Positions 44,561 through 53,749 of a stretch of 64,000 nucleotides of DNA are shown piece after piece. The notes under the pieces are model-generated. The model was not told the origin of the DNA. It did no database searches and was given only the letters and a program-made list of their open reading frames with translations. The stretch is from Streptomyces roseolus (lineage in GTDB: Bacteria; Actinomycetota; Actinomycetes; Streptomycetales; Streptomycetaceae), in NCBI RefSeq assembly GCF_014649855.1, contig NZ_BMTV01000006.1, positions 164,798-228,797 on the forward strand. Reading direction: 5' to 3'. Position 1 is the first letter of the stretch, and every line of letters begins with the position of its first letter. Made by a program: the position numbers and the translations under genes.

Positions 44561-44588
44561 CGCTCGGTGGCCCGGCCGCCACCGAGCG
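44561..44588 (+). terminator. Terminator after the acyl-CoA ligase
   Basis: Perfect 11-bp stem, 44561-44571 (CGCTCGGTGGC) with 44578-44588, and a 6-nt loop, 34 bp after the stop codon. Confidence 0.75.
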
Positions 44589-44717
44589 CGACCGGCCCGG
44601 GCCAGGATCCAGTACGTCGGCCGAGAGCCGTTTCAGACGGCCGGTGGTGGCAAGTCGCCCCCCATGAGGACGACCGCGGGCCGCAGCGCCGAACCCCGTC
44701 ACAGGAAGCCGCACGCC

Positions 44718-44978
44718 ATGACCACCACCCCGAGCAACCCCGACCCCGACCCCACGGGCATCCCGGGGAGCATCCCGGAGGAACCCCCCGGCGGCGTCGC
44801 CGGAGGCGTCGGCCCGGGCGAGACACCCCCGGCGGAATCGGGCACCGGCACGGCCACCGGGCCTTACCGGCCGCTCAGCCGCGGCTGGACCAAGGGCCCC
44901 CTCGTGGCGATGTGGGTGGTCGTCGTCCTGTGCGCGCTGTTCTTCCTCGTGTACGCGATCCTCCTCGCGACCGGCTGA
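44718..44978 (+). CDS. DUF6480 small membrane protein
   Basis: 86 aa. A Pro/Gly/Thr-rich hydrophilic N-terminus (PTGIPGSIPEEPPGG) is followed by one transmembrane helix (LVAMWVVVVLCALFFLVYAI) at the C-terminus. This is the DUF6480 pattern, function unknown. ATG 44718 follows AGGAAG, and it lies 15 bp upstream of the DUF5709 gene, likely in one transcript. Confidence 0.85.
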   Translation: MTTTPSNPDPDPTGIPGSIPEEPPGGVAGGVGPGETPPAESGTGTATGPYRPLSRGWTKGPLVAMWVVVVLCALFFLVYAILLATG

Positions 44979-44993
44979 CGAAGGGAGCCCCTC

Positions 44994-45518
44994 ATGGCCG
45001 ACATCGACCGGTCCGTCGCGTCCGATCCCGACGAGGGCCGCGGCGACGACGTCTACCAGCCCACCCATTCCGACAGCGGCAACCGTCCCTCCGACCCCCT
45101 GGACCCCGACAACGCGCTCGCGACCGACCCCACCGACGACCTGAGCGCCCCCGGGTACTCCCCGCCGGAGCGCCCCAGAGGCGTCACCCGGCACGGCACC
45201 ACGCAGCGGGAGCAGCGGGAGGGCGAATCGCTCGACGAACGGCTGCGCCAGGAGGAGCCGGAGTCGCCGCCGCCGGCGGGCGACGGCATCGGGGACCTTC
45301 CGGGAGGCGAGGGCGAGCCCGTGGACGAGGAGGCGGGCGCCACCCGGGCCGGACGCCTCGCCCCGGAGGCCGCACGGTCCGGCCACGTCGACCGCGCGGT
45401 CGCCCGTGACGTCGGCCCCGACGACGGCACGGCGCCGGCCGAGGAGGCGGCGATGCACGTGGACACGGCGGTGAACGGCGCGGACGACGCGGGCGAAGGC
45501 GACGAACCGGACGCCTGA
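44994..45518 (+). CDS. DUF5709 acidic protein
   Basis: 174 aa, strongly acidic and hydrophilic, without membrane segments. DDVYQPTHSDSG, PTDDLSAPGYSPPERP and GESLDERLRQEEPE are the DUF5709 marks. It is predicted to be largely disordered and is often near stress-related genes in actinomycetes. ATG 44994 follows AAGGGAG. Cotranscription with the DUF6480 gene is likely. The 155-bp gap downstream is nearly all C on the plus strand and shows no feature. Confidence 0.85.
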   Translation: MADIDRSVASDPDEGRGDDVYQPTHSDSGNRPSDPLDPDNALATDPTDDLSAPGYSPPERPRGVTRHGTTQREQREGESLDERLRQEEPESPPPAGDGIGDLPGGEGEPVDEEAGATRAGRLAPEAARSGHVDRAVARDVGPDDGTAPAEEAAMHVDTAVNGADDAGEGDEPDA

Positions 45519-45673
45519 CGCCCGCCCCCGGCACCGGCCTCCGCCCCCTCCGCCGCAGACGCCCCGACGGCCGCCGAGCCGCCCCCGGCACCGGCCGCCC
45601 CCCCCGCACCCGGGTCCCGCCCCGGCCGAGCCCCTCACCCTCGCCCCCGCCCCCTCCACGGAAGGAAGCCGTC

Positions 45674-47095
45674 GTGCACGGATATGACGGGTCGTACTGG
45701 ATGGAGTCGGCGCCGCCCGGCGCCCCCCACCCGCCCCTCGACCGGGACCTCGACGCCGACGTGGTCGTGGTCGGCGCGGGCATCGCGGGCCTCTGCGCCG
45801 CCCGTAAGCTGGCCCGCGCCGGGTGCGAGGTGGTGGTGCTGGAGGCGCGCCGGATCGCGGCGGGAGTCACCGGCCACACCACCGGCAAGCTGACCGCCCT
45901 GCACGGACTGCGCTACGAACGGCTGCGCAGTGAGCACGGCGCCGAGGCGGCGGCGCATTACGCGCGGGCCCAGCAGGACGCGCTCGGTGACGTGGTGGAC
46001 GTCTGCGCGGAGCTCGGCATCGACGCCGAGATCGAGCGCCGTCCGGCGTACACGTACACCTTGGAGCAGCGGAACGCGGGGCAGATCCGGGCGGAGGCCG
46101 AGGCCGCGGAGGCGGCCGGCCTGCCGGCCACGACGGTGACCGACACGGGGCTTCCCTACCCGGTGGCGGCGGCCGTGCGGGTGGACGACCAGCTCCAGTT
46201 CCACGCCCGCCGCTTCGTCCTCGGGATCGCCGACGACCTGGTCGCCCGCGGCGGGCGCGTCCACGAGAACAGCCGGGTCACCGAGGTCCGCGAGGGCGCC
46301 GACCGCGGGGTCACGGTCGAGGGCGGGTTCACCGTCCGGGCCCGGGACGTCGTCCTGGCCACGAACTTCCCGCTCCACTGCCCCACCCCGCTGCTGATGC
46401 GGCTCTCGGTGAGCCGGGAGCTCGTCGTCGCCGCCGTCGTCGAGGAACGGCACGCCCCGTACGGGATGTACCTGACGTCCGAGGGCGGCACGCGCTCGGT
46501 GCGTTCGGCTCCGGCCGGCGAGGGCCGGAGGCTGCTCATCGTCGCGGGCGAGGCGTTCGAGCCGGGGGCCGGCGGCGTCCGGCACCGGTTCGGGCGGCTG
46601 GAGGCCTGGGCCGCCGGCCATCTGCCCGGTTTCGCGGACGCGCCGGACGTCCACCGGTGGGCCGCGCAGGACGTCCACACCGCCGACGGGCTGCCCTGCG
46701 TGGGCCCCCTCGGCCCCGAGGACTCCGGCGCCGGGCACCTGCACGTCGCCACCGGGTTCGGCGGCTGGGGCCTCAGCAACGGGGTGGCCGCCGGCCGGCT
46801 CCTGACCGCGCGCCTGACGGGCGGGACCCTCCCGGCCTGGGCCGACCTCGTCGACCCGCGCCGGTCCCTGCCGCTGCGCGAGTACCCCGGCGTCGCGCGG
46901 CACCAGGCGTCCGTGGCGCGCCACTTCGCGTCCGGCTTCGGCCCCCGGACCAGGCGCTGCACCCACATGGGCTGCGCCATGGGCTTCAACCACGCGGAGA
47001 ACACCTGGGAGTGCCCCTGCCACGGCTCCCGCTTCGCCGCCGACGGCACCGTCCTCCAGGGCCCGGCGACCCGCCCCCTGGGCGACGACGACTGA
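45674..47095 (+). CDS. FAD-dependent oxidoreductase fused to a C-terminal Rieske domain
   Basis: 473 aa. N-terminal DAO/glycine-oxidase fold with VVVVGAGIAGLCAARKLARAG and VVVLEARRIAAGVTGHTTGKLT; C-terminal GFGGWGLSNGVAAGRLL binds FAD. The last 70 residues are a Rieske [2Fe-2S] domain with CTHMGC and CPCHGSRF providing two Cys and two His ligands. This FAD-Rieske layout is established in Bacillus and actinomycete proteins of unknown substrate. GTG 45674 follows AAGGAAG. A 15-bp hairpin follows the stop. Confidence 0.95.
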   Translation: MHGYDGSYWMESAPPGAPHPPLDRDLDADVVVVGAGIAGLCAARKLARAGCEVVVLEARRIAAGVTGHTTGKLTALHGLRYERLRSEHGAEAAAHYARAQQDALGDVVDVCAELGIDAEIERRPAYTYTLEQRNAGQIRAEAEAAEAAGLPATTVTDTGLPYPVAAAVRVDDQLQFHARRFVLGIADDLVARGGRVHENSRVTEVREGADRGVTVEGGFTVRARDVVLATNFPLHCPTPLLMRLSVSRELVVAAVVEERHAPYGMYLTSEGGTRSVRSAPAGEGRRLLIVAGEAFEPGAGGVRHRFGRLEAWAAGHLPGFADAPDVHRWAAQDVHTADGLPCVGPLGPEDSGAGHLHVATGFGGWGLSNGVAAGRLLTARLTGGTLPAWADLVDPRRSLPLREYPGVARHQASVARHFASGFGPRTRRCTHMGCAMGFNHAENTWECPCHGSRFAADGTVLQGPATRPLGDDD

Positions 47096-47112
47096 CCCCC
47101 GCGGACCGCCCG

Positions 47113-47147
47113 CCCCGAAGAGGCGGCCACGTGCCGCCTCTTCGGGG
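47113..47147 (+). terminator. Terminator after the FAD-Rieske gene
   Basis: Perfect 15-bp stem CCCCGAAGAGGCGGC (47113-47127) with 47133-47147, loop CACGT, 18 bp after the stop. Confidence 0.85.
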
Positions 47148-47194
47148 TGCGGACCGGCGCCGTGCCCCGCTGCTCTCTCCACGCGGTCACGACC

Positions 47195-47560
47195 GTGCCC
47201 TCCAGCAACATCGATCACGACAGATCCCTTGGCGACGAACCGGCCGCGCGGCCGGGGGCCGCGCCCGCCACCGTCGGCCTGATGGCGGGGGACCCCGCGA
47301 AGAAGGGGATCCTGGAGCGGCGCGAGGCTCCCGCCGACCGCCGGCGGAAGACCGTGTCGATCGCGGAGGAGCGCCGCGACGCCGTCGACGGCCGGCTCGG
47401 CCGCGGCGCCGACGCCCGGCGGGCGGCCCCGGCCCCCTGGGACCGGCCGAACGGCGGATGTTCATCGACACCCCCGCCGCGTACGAGCACGGTCCGGCCG
47501 ACGCAGAACAATGACGGAAACGGGCCGCGGCCTCCCACGGCGGGTGCCACGGCCTCCTAG
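47195..47560 (+). CDS. Doubtful small ORF or gene remnant
   Basis: 121 codons from GTG 47195. The middle (GLMAGDPAKKGILERREAPADRRRKTVSIAEERRDAVDGRL in successive pieces) has a charged helical look, but the last 30 residues are low complexity, and a better ending (ERRMFIDTPAAYEHGPADAEQ) exists in another frame to 47514. This suggests a small gene with a frameshift near 47440, or no gene at all. No homologue is recognised. This is the only candidate in the 477 bp between the FAD-Rieske gene and the antiporter. Confidence 0.3.
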   Translation: MPSSNIDHDRSLGDEPAARPGAAPATVGLMAGDPAKKGILERREAPADRRRKTVSIAEERRDAVDGRLGRGADARRAAPAPWDRPNGGCSSTPPPRTSTVRPTQNNDGNGPRPPTAGATAS

Positions 47561-47572
47561 GGCAGGAAGAGG

Positions 47573-48676
47573 ATGATGACCTCGAGCACCAAGGCGTTGA
47601 CCCGGGAGTGGACCACGTGGGGGCCGGTGGTGGCCCTGCTTGCGCTGGTCTTCGCCTGGGGGCGCGACCTACCGGGCCTCGCCGTGGGCCTCGTCGCGCT
47701 CTGCCTCGCCGCCGCGGTCCTCGCCGCCGTCCACCACGCCGAGGTGATCGCCCACCGGGTCGGCGAACCCTTCGGCTCGCTCGTCCTCGCCGTCGCCGTC
47801 ACCGTCATCGAGGTCGGACTCATCGTCAGCCTCATGGCCGGAGGCGGCGAGAAGACCGCCACCTACGCCCGCGACACGGTCTTCGCCGCCGTCATGATCA
47901 CCTGCAACGGCATCGTCGGGCTCGCGCTCCTCGTCGCCGCGCTCCGCAACCGGGTCGCGGTCTTCAACGCCGAGGGCTCCGGCGGCGCGCTCGCCACCGT
48001 CTGCACCCTCGCCACGATGACCCTGGTGCTCCCCACCTTCACCACCAGCCACCAGGGCCCCGAGTTCTCCGGCGCGCAGCTCGCCTTCGCCGCGATCGCC
48101 TCGATCGCGCTGTACGGCGTCTTCGTCGCCGTACAGACCGTCCGGCACCGCGACTACTTCCTCCCCGTCCCCGTCGAGGGCAAGGAGAGCTCGGAGGAGG
48201 AGCACGCCGAGCCGCCGACCAAGGCCGTCACCGTCGCCAGCCTCGGCCTGCTCCTCGTCGCGCTGGTCGCCGTCGTCGGCAACGCCAAGGTGATCTCCCC
48301 GACCATCGAGGACGGCGTCCAGTCCGCCGGCCTGCCCAAGGCCGTCGTCGGTGTCGTCATCGCCCTCATGGTCCTGCTGCCCGAGACGCTCGCCGCCGTG
48401 CGCGCCGCCCGCCGCGACCGCGTGCAGACCAGCCTCAACCTCGCCTACGGTTCCGCGATCGCCAGCATCGGCCTCACCATCCCGGCGATCGCGCTCGCCT
48501 CCATCTGGCTGTCCGGGCCCCTGGTGCTCGGCCTGGGCCCCCTCCACCTGGTCCTGCTCGCCCTCACCGGTGTGGTGAGCGCCCTGACCGTGGTGCCCGG
48601 ACGGGCCACGCTCCTCCAGGGCGGCGTCCACCTCGCGATCTTCGCCGCCTTCGTCTTCCTGTCGTTCAGTCCCTGA
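47573..48676 (+). CDS. Ca2+/H+ antiporter (ChaA-like)
   Basis: 367 aa with about eleven hydrophobic helices in two homologous halves. The cation-selecting motifs are VTVIEVGLIVSLMAGG in the first half (acidic Glu in the helix) and MVLLPETLAAVRAARRDRVQTSLNLAYGSAIASIGLTIP in pieces of the second, matching CaCA/ChaA transporters that exchange Ca2+ or Na+ for protons. An acidic loop (GKESSEEEHAE) separates the halves. ATG 47573 follows AGGAAGAGG. The 3' end overlaps the convergent acylase gene by 11 bp. Confidence 0.93.
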   Translation: MMTSSTKALTREWTTWGPVVALLALVFAWGRDLPGLAVGLVALCLAAAVLAAVHHAEVIAHRVGEPFGSLVLAVAVTVIEVGLIVSLMAGGGEKTATYARDTVFAAVMITCNGIVGLALLVAALRNRVAVFNAEGSGGALATVCTLATMTLVLPTFTTSHQGPEFSGAQLAFAAIASIALYGVFVAVQTVRHRDYFLPVPVEGKESSEEEHAEPPTKAVTVASLGLLLVALVAVVGNAKVISPTIEDGVQSAGLPKAVVGVVIALMVLLPETLAAVRAARRDRVQTSLNLAYGSAIASIGLTIPAIALASIWLSGPLVLGLGPLHLVLLALTGVVSALTVVPGRATLLQGGVHLAIFAAFVFLSFSP

Positions 48677-51080
48677 CCCGCACCACCTTCAGCGCGGGCG
48701 AGCGCAGGATGTCCCTCTCGCAGAACCGGGAGGTCACCCAGCGCTCGCCCGCGTACAGCTTCGTCTGGTCGGCGTGGTGCGGCGAGGCGGGGTTCGAGGA
48801 CTGGGAGTACGTGAGCAGGGTGCGGGCCACCGGGCAGCGCCCGCCGTCCCAGCCGACCGCCTGCACGTGGCTCGTGCCGTGCGCGACCTCGACGTAGCCG
48901 CCGCCCGCCGCGTTCCACACCGCCTCCGTCTTGTTCCAGACGCCCAGCGACTCCGTCCCCCCGCTCACCGGGATCCGCTCCCCGCCGCGGACGACGAACT
49001 GGTGGTCGCGCAGCGGCGCGTCCAGCGCGATCCCCGCCGTACGCAGCTCCGCCACCGCGTCCGCCAGGGCCGTCGCGAAACCGGCCGCGCCCGTGTTCAG
49101 CCCGCGCGGGGTCCGTACCGGGTCCGCCGCCGAGAACGGCACCTTCCACTGCCGGGCCGCCGGCACCGCGGCCGTGAACTTCCGCCAGAACCGGTCGAAG
49201 AGCAGCGCGCCCCGGCTGTCCGAGTCCATCGTGCGGTCCCAGGCCGCGAGCACCCGGCACGCCTCCGGTTCCGCCGGCAGCGCCGCGGGGCAGGCCGCGA
49301 CCACGTCCGCCGCCGCCAGGTCCGCGGCCGGCACCCGGTTCGCGAACTGCTGCCGCTGGAGGTCCGCCACGGTCAGCCGGCCCCGCGCCGCCATCCCCGC
49401 CACGTCCTCGATCCCGCCCCGGGTCCGCAGCGAACGCGGCGTCGCGAGCGTCCCGAAGACCCGCTCGTACCCGGTCAGCGGGCGCTCCGCGTTGGTCAGC
49501 CAGGCGCTGTCGTTGGAGTTCACCGCGTACGGCGCGTCCCGGAGCACCGGCATCCGCGACGGCCCGAAGATCCCGGGCTGCACCGCGTCCCGGTCCGAGC
49601 CGAGCGCGCACTCCGTCCGCGAGCCGTCGAGGACGGCGACGCCCGACGCCGGGTAGACGACCCGGCCGAGCGGGGTGGAGCAGCGCTCCGCCAGCTCGTC
49701 GGTGATCCGGGGCAGCACCTGCGACTGTCCGAACCAGCTGTGCCCGGAGGAGTCCGCGGCGATCGTGTTCACCCACGGCAGGCCCTGGGTGCGGCGCAGC
49801 GTCTCGGCGACGTCCCGGGTCGAGCGGGCCCTGGCGAAGCCGAGCGCGGTGTCGGAGCCGCGCAGGTTCGCGGCGTTCGGGTCGTTGAGCGCGTACGCGG
49901 TGGTCTCCGTCCACGGCAGCGGCAGGCTCGCGCCGAGCCCGCTGGTGACCGGGCCGTACCGGGTCCACCACTGAGTACGGGTCACCGGCGTGCCGTCCCG
50001 GTCCGCCACCGTCACCGTCCGCGCGGTCATCCGCTCCGGCTTCCCGTCCACCAGGTAGGCGGTCGGGTCGCCCGGCACGAGCGTCAGCTGGTGGAGGTTC
50101 ATCGGCACACCCGTGGCGACGGTGTGGCTCCAGGCCACCTTGTCGTTGAAGCCGATGTTGACGACGGTCGTGCCGAGCAGCGAGGCGCCGGAGACGTTCA
50201 GCTCGCCGGGGATGGTCTGCTGCGACTGCCAGAAGCGGCGGCCGCCCTGCCACGGGTAGTGCGGGTTGCCGAGCAGCAGCCCCCGCCCGTTCGCCGTCGT
50301 CGCGCCCGAGAACGCGACCGCGTTCGACCCCATGGTGGCGTTCTCCGGAGCGAACAGGGCCCGCGCCGCCTCCGCCGTGCGCTCCGGGTCGACCTCCCCC
50401 TCCCGCGTCCTCGCGGCGGGCGCCGCCGGCGGGCGGGCCGCCGCGATGCCGTCGACCGCCCGGCCCTGACCCCCGAGCACCGAGACGGCGAAACCGCGCC
50501 GGGCCACGTCCAGGGCCGTCACCGGCCGGACCCAGGCGGCGCCCGCGCACGCCGGATCGGTGATCCGGTTCTTCCGCAGCCAGGCGTTGTACCCGGCCGC
50601 CCACCCGCGCATCAGCTCCTTCAGCTCACGGCTCGGACCCGCGGGGGCCGGGGTGCGCAGCAGCTCCTCGACCGTGCCGGCCTCCTGGACGCCCCGGAAG
50701 TACAGGTCGCTGGAGAGGTTCGAGGTCGCGGAGGAGAGCGAGCCGTCCGGCGTGCCGGAGGCCCCGAAGTGGCGGGAGCGCTCGCCGTTCACGGTCACGA
50801 AGCCGTCGGCGAGCACGCACACCTGGTCGGCGGCCTGCGCCCAGCCCGTGCCGAAGCCCAGGTCGGCGTAGCCGTCGGCGAGGATGTGCGGCACGCCGTA
50901 CTCGGTGTACCGGATGACGGCGCTCAGCCCCCGGTCGGACGGCCGGTGCTCGCCGCCCCGCCCGCCCGGACCGGCCGCCGCCGTCGCGGGCAGCAGGCCC
51001 GCGGTGACGGCGGCGAGCGCGGCGCCCACCAGCGCCAGACGCCCCCGGGAACGGCGGTCGACGAAGCTGAGGTTGCGCAA
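48666..51080 (-). CDS. Secreted penicillin/acyl-homoserine-lactone acylase family enzyme
   Basis: 804 aa N-terminal-nucleophile hydrolase precursor. A TTG at 51080 is taken as start because GGGAGG ends 5 bp upstream and it gives a proper signal peptide (RRSRGRLALVGAALAAVTAGLLPATAAA). An alpha chain of about 190 residues is followed by a spacer, then the autocatalytic cleavage site before Ser in TMGSNAVAFSG, which becomes the beta-chain N-terminal nucleophile. NPHYPWQG and PMNLHQLTLVPG are further family marks. Related Streptomyces enzymes (AhlM type) deacylate homoserine lactones, penicillin V or lipopeptides; the exact substrate is unknown. Confidence 0.93.
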   Translation of the reverse strand: MRNLSFVDRRSRGRLALVGAALAAVTAGLLPATAAAGPGGRGGEHRPSDRGLSAVIRYTEYGVPHILADGYADLGFGTGWAQAADQVCVLADGFVTVNGERSRHFGASGTPDGSLSSATSNLSSDLYFRGVQEAGTVEELLRTPAPAGPSRELKELMRGWAAGYNAWLRKNRITDPACAGAAWVRPVTALDVARRGFAVSVLGGQGRAVDGIAAARPPAAPAARTREGEVDPERTAEAARALFAPENATMGSNAVAFSGATTANGRGLLLGNPHYPWQGGRRFWQSQQTIPGELNVSGASLLGTTVVNIGFNDKVAWSHTVATGVPMNLHQLTLVPGDPTAYLVDGKPERMTARTVTVADRDGTPVTRTQWWTRYGPVTSGLGASLPLPWTETTAYALNDPNAANLRGSDTALGFARARSTRDVAETLRRTQGLPWVNTIAADSSGHSWFGQSQVLPRITDELAERCSTPLGRVVYPASGVAVLDGSRTECALGSDRDAVQPGIFGPSRMPVLRDAPYAVNSNDSAWLTNAERPLTGYERVFGTLATPRSLRTRGGIEDVAGMAARGRLTVADLQRQQFANRVPAADLAAADVVAACPAALPAEPEACRVLAAWDRTMDSDSRGALLFDRFWRKFTAAVPAARQWKVPFSAADPVRTPRGLNTGAAGFATALADAVAELRTAGIALDAPLRDHQFVVRGGERIPVSGGTESLGVWNKTEAVWNAAGGGYVEVAHGTSHVQAVGWDGGRCPVARTLLTYSQSSNPASPHHADQTKLYAGERWVTSRFCERDILRSPALKVVRVRD

Positions 51081-51246
51081 GGGTGCCTCCCAACGGGCCG
51101 GTGGCCGGAGCCGGTTGGGACATCCAGTCAGCAAGCGGCCGCCCTGTCAACATCCCGTTCGGTATCCGAGGCGGGGAGGCGCGGGCTCAGCTCGCCTTCG
51201 CGGCGCGGTACTTGACCCGCCGCACCGCCGCGCCGAGGATCCAGCC

Positions 51247-52749
51247 ATGGAACGAGGACTCCTCACCCGCACCGTCGACGGCGTGCTGAGCGCCAGCGCC
51301 GAACGCGTCCCCGACCGGACCGCACTGCGCTGCGCGGACCGCGCCTGGACCTACGCCGAGCTGGACGCCGCCGTCTCCACCGCCGCCGCCGTGCTGCGCC
51401 GCGAGCCGGGTCTGGTGCCGGGCGCCCGGGTCGCCACGTACGGCCACAACTCCGACGCGTACCTGATCGCCTTCCTGGCCTGCGCCCGCGCCGGCCTCGT
51501 CCACGTCCCCGTGAACCACCACCTGACCGGCGACGACCTCGGCTACCTCCTGGACCAGTCCGGGAGCTCCCTCGTCCTCGCCGATCCCGGGCTCGCCGAC
51601 CGGATCCCCGCCGGCGTGCGGGTCAGGGCGCTGCGGGACGCGCCGGGCTCGCTCCTCGACGCGCTCGCGGCACCGGAGCCGTACGACTCCGACAGCGACC
51701 CCCGTGACCTCGTGCAGCTGCTCTACACCTCGGGCACCACGGCCCTGCCCAAGGGCGCGATGATGACCCACCGGGCGCTCGTCCACGAGTACGAGAGCGC
51801 GATCGAGGCGCTCGGCCTCGCCGAGGACGACCTGCCCGTGCACGCGCTGCCGCTCTACCACTCGGCCCAGTCGCACGTCTTCCTGCTGCCGTACCTGGCG
51901 GTCGGCGCGGAGAACACCCTCCTCGAAGGGCCCGACCCGGAGACCCTGTTCGGGCTCGTCGAGGCGGGCCGCGCGGACAGCCTCTTCGCCCCGCCGACCG
52001 TGTGGATCGCGCTCGCCGGCCACCCGGGCTTCGAGAAGCGGGAGCTGTCCGCGCTGCGCAAGGCCTACTACGGCGCCTCGATCATGCCCGTGCCCGTCCT
52101 GGAACGGTTGCGCGGGCACCTCCCCGGCCTGGCCTTCTTCAACTGCTTCGGCCAGTCGGAGATCGGCCCGCTCGCCACCGTCCTCGGACCCGACGAGCAC
52201 GAGGGCCGGATGGACTCCTGCGGCCGGCCCGTCCGGCACGTCGAGGCCAGGGTCGTCGACGAGGACGGCGCGGACGTCCCCGACGGCACCCCCGGCGAGA
52301 TCGTCTACCGCTCCCCGCAGCTCTGCGAGGGCTACTGGGCCAAGCCCGAGGAGACCGCCGCGGCCTTCCGCGACGGCTGGTTCCGCTCCGGCGACCTCGC
52401 GGTCCGCGACGCCGAGGGCTATCTGACCATCGTCGACCGGGTGAAGGACGTCATCAACTCCGGCGGGGTGCTGGTCGCCTCCCGCCAGGTCGAGGACGCC
52501 CTCTACACGCACCCGGCGGTCGCCGAGACGGCCGTGATCGGCCTTCCCGACGACCGCTGGATCGAGGCGGTCACCGCCGTGGTCGTCCCGCGCGGCGAGG
52601 TCACCGAAGCGGAACTCCTCGCCCACGCCCGCGACCGCCTCTCCTCCTTCAAGGCCCCCAAGCGGATCGTCTTCGTCGACGCCCTGCCCCGCAACGCCAG
52701 CGGCAAGATCCTCAAGCGGGAGCTGCGCGACCGGTACGCGGGGACCTGA
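51247..52749 (+). CDS. Fatty acyl-CoA synthetase (AMP-forming)
   Basis: 500 aa ANL enzyme. Motifs: LLYTSGTTALPKGAMMTH (A3, about 160), FFNCFGQSEIGPL (A5), GWFRSGDLAVRDAEGYLTIVDRVKD (A7-A8) and NASGKILKRELRDRY with the catalytic Lys at the C-terminus. It activates a fatty or aromatic acid; the chain length cannot be read. ATG 51247 follows GAGGA. It diverges from the acylase gene (166 bp between starts) and converges with the imine-reductase-like gene (10-bp gap). A functional link with the acylase, re-activation of released fatty acids, is possible but speculative. Confidence 0.95.
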   Translation: MERGLLTRTVDGVLSASAERVPDRTALRCADRAWTYAELDAAVSTAAAVLRREPGLVPGARVATYGHNSDAYLIAFLACARAGLVHVPVNHHLTGDDLGYLLDQSGSSLVLADPGLADRIPAGVRVRALRDAPGSLLDALAAPEPYDSDSDPRDLVQLLYTSGTTALPKGAMMTHRALVHEYESAIEALGLAEDDLPVHALPLYHSAQSHVFLLPYLAVGAENTLLEGPDPETLFGLVEAGRADSLFAPPTVWIALAGHPGFEKRELSALRKAYYGASIMPVPVLERLRGHLPGLAFFNCFGQSEIGPLATVLGPDEHEGRMDSCGRPVRHVEARVVDEDGADVPDGTPGEIVYRSPQLCEGYWAKPEETAAAFRDGWFRSGDLAVRDAEGYLTIVDRVKDVINSGGVLVASRQVEDALYTHPAVAETAVIGLPDDRWIEAVTAVVVPRGEVTEAELLAHARDRLSSFKAPKRIVFVDALPRNASGKILKRELRDRYAGT

Positions 52750-52759
52750 CCGGCCGGGC

Positions 52760-53659
52760 TCAGCGCCGGCGCAGCACCTCGGCGGCGCGGGAGAAGCCGT
52801 CCGTGCCGTGGCCGAGCGCCACGGTGCGGCGGGCGAGGCCCTCGACGGCGCGCATCACGCCCGAGTCGATGGCGTGGTCCTCGGCGGCGTGCACGATGTG
52901 CGCCATCGTCGACACCGCCGACGTCACCGGGTTGATCGCACCGGAGTACGTGCCGTCCTGCACGTCACCGGCGAGCTCCTCGAACAGCGGCGGCAGGATC
53001 TGCGCGATGCCCACCGCGAACGGGGCCAGCTCGCGCGGGGTGATGCCCTCCGCGTCCGCGAGGGCGAGGGCGTGCACGTACCCGGCCATCGAGGTCCAGA
53101 AGATGTCGAGGAGCGCGATGTCGAAGGCCGCCGCGCGGGAGACCTCGTCGCCGAGGTGGGTGTGGGTGCCGCCGAGCGCGTCGAGGACCGCGCGGTGCTC
53201 CCCGTACGTGTCGGACGGGCCGCTGAAGAGGAACACGCCGGCGGGCGAGCCGATCGTGACGGCCGGCGTCATGATGGCGCCGTCGAGGTACTGGATGCCG
53301 TGCTCGCCGGCCCACGCCCCGGTGTCCCGGGCGCGGCCGGGGGTGTCGGCGGAGAGGTTGACCAGGACGCGGCCCTTGAGGGCGTCCGTGACCGCGTCCT
53401 GCCGCAGCACCGCGTCCGTGGCGTCGTAGTTGACCATGCAGATCACGGTCACCGGGCTCGCCGCGACCGCTTCGGCGGCGCTGGCCGCGACGGTGGCGCC
53501 GCGCTCGACCAGGTCGCCTTCCCGGCCGGGCGTGCGGTTCCACACCGTGGTGCGGACTCCGCCCGCGAGGAAGGCGCCGGCCAGGGCGCGACCCATCGGG
53601 CCGAGCCCGAGGACGGTGACGGCGGACTGCTGGGGGGTGGATTCCGGGGTGGCGGACAT
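52760..53659 (-). CDS. NAD(P)-dependent imine-reductase-like / beta-hydroxyacid dehydrogenase
   Basis: 299 aa. Rossmann domain VTVLGLGPMGRALAGAFLAGG and TTVWNRTPG (NADPH-type Arg), followed by NLSADTPGRARDTGAWAGEHG and a helical C-terminal dimerisation domain. In hydroxyacid dehydrogenases a Lys serves catalysis near residue 170; here the equivalent helix reads AAAFDIALLDIFW with Asp, the arrangement seen in imine reductases. It probably reduces a cyclic imine or ketone. ATG 53659 follows AGGAG. It diverges from an HxlR regulator, a common pairing for redox enzymes. Confidence 0.92.
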   Translation of the reverse strand: MSATPESTPQQSAVTVLGLGPMGRALAGAFLAGGVRTTVWNRTPGREGDLVERGATVAASAAEAVAASPVTVICMVNYDATDAVLRQDAVTDALKGRVLVNLSADTPGRARDTGAWAGEHGIQYLDGAIMTPAVTIGSPAGVFLFSGPSDTYGEHRAVLDALGGTHTHLGDEVSRAAAFDIALLDIFWTSMAGYVHALALADAEGITPRELAPFAVGIAQILPPLFEELAGDVQDGTYSGAINPVTSAVSTMAHIVHAAEDHAIDSGVMRAVEGLARRTVALGHGTDGFSRAAEVLRRR

Positions 53660-53749
53660 GCGGGAACTCCTGTGCGTGAAAACGGAATAAGGTGGGGTGG
53701 GGCGACGCGGCGCGGCAGGCCGGCCGCGCACGAATGCGAGAGGGACGAG

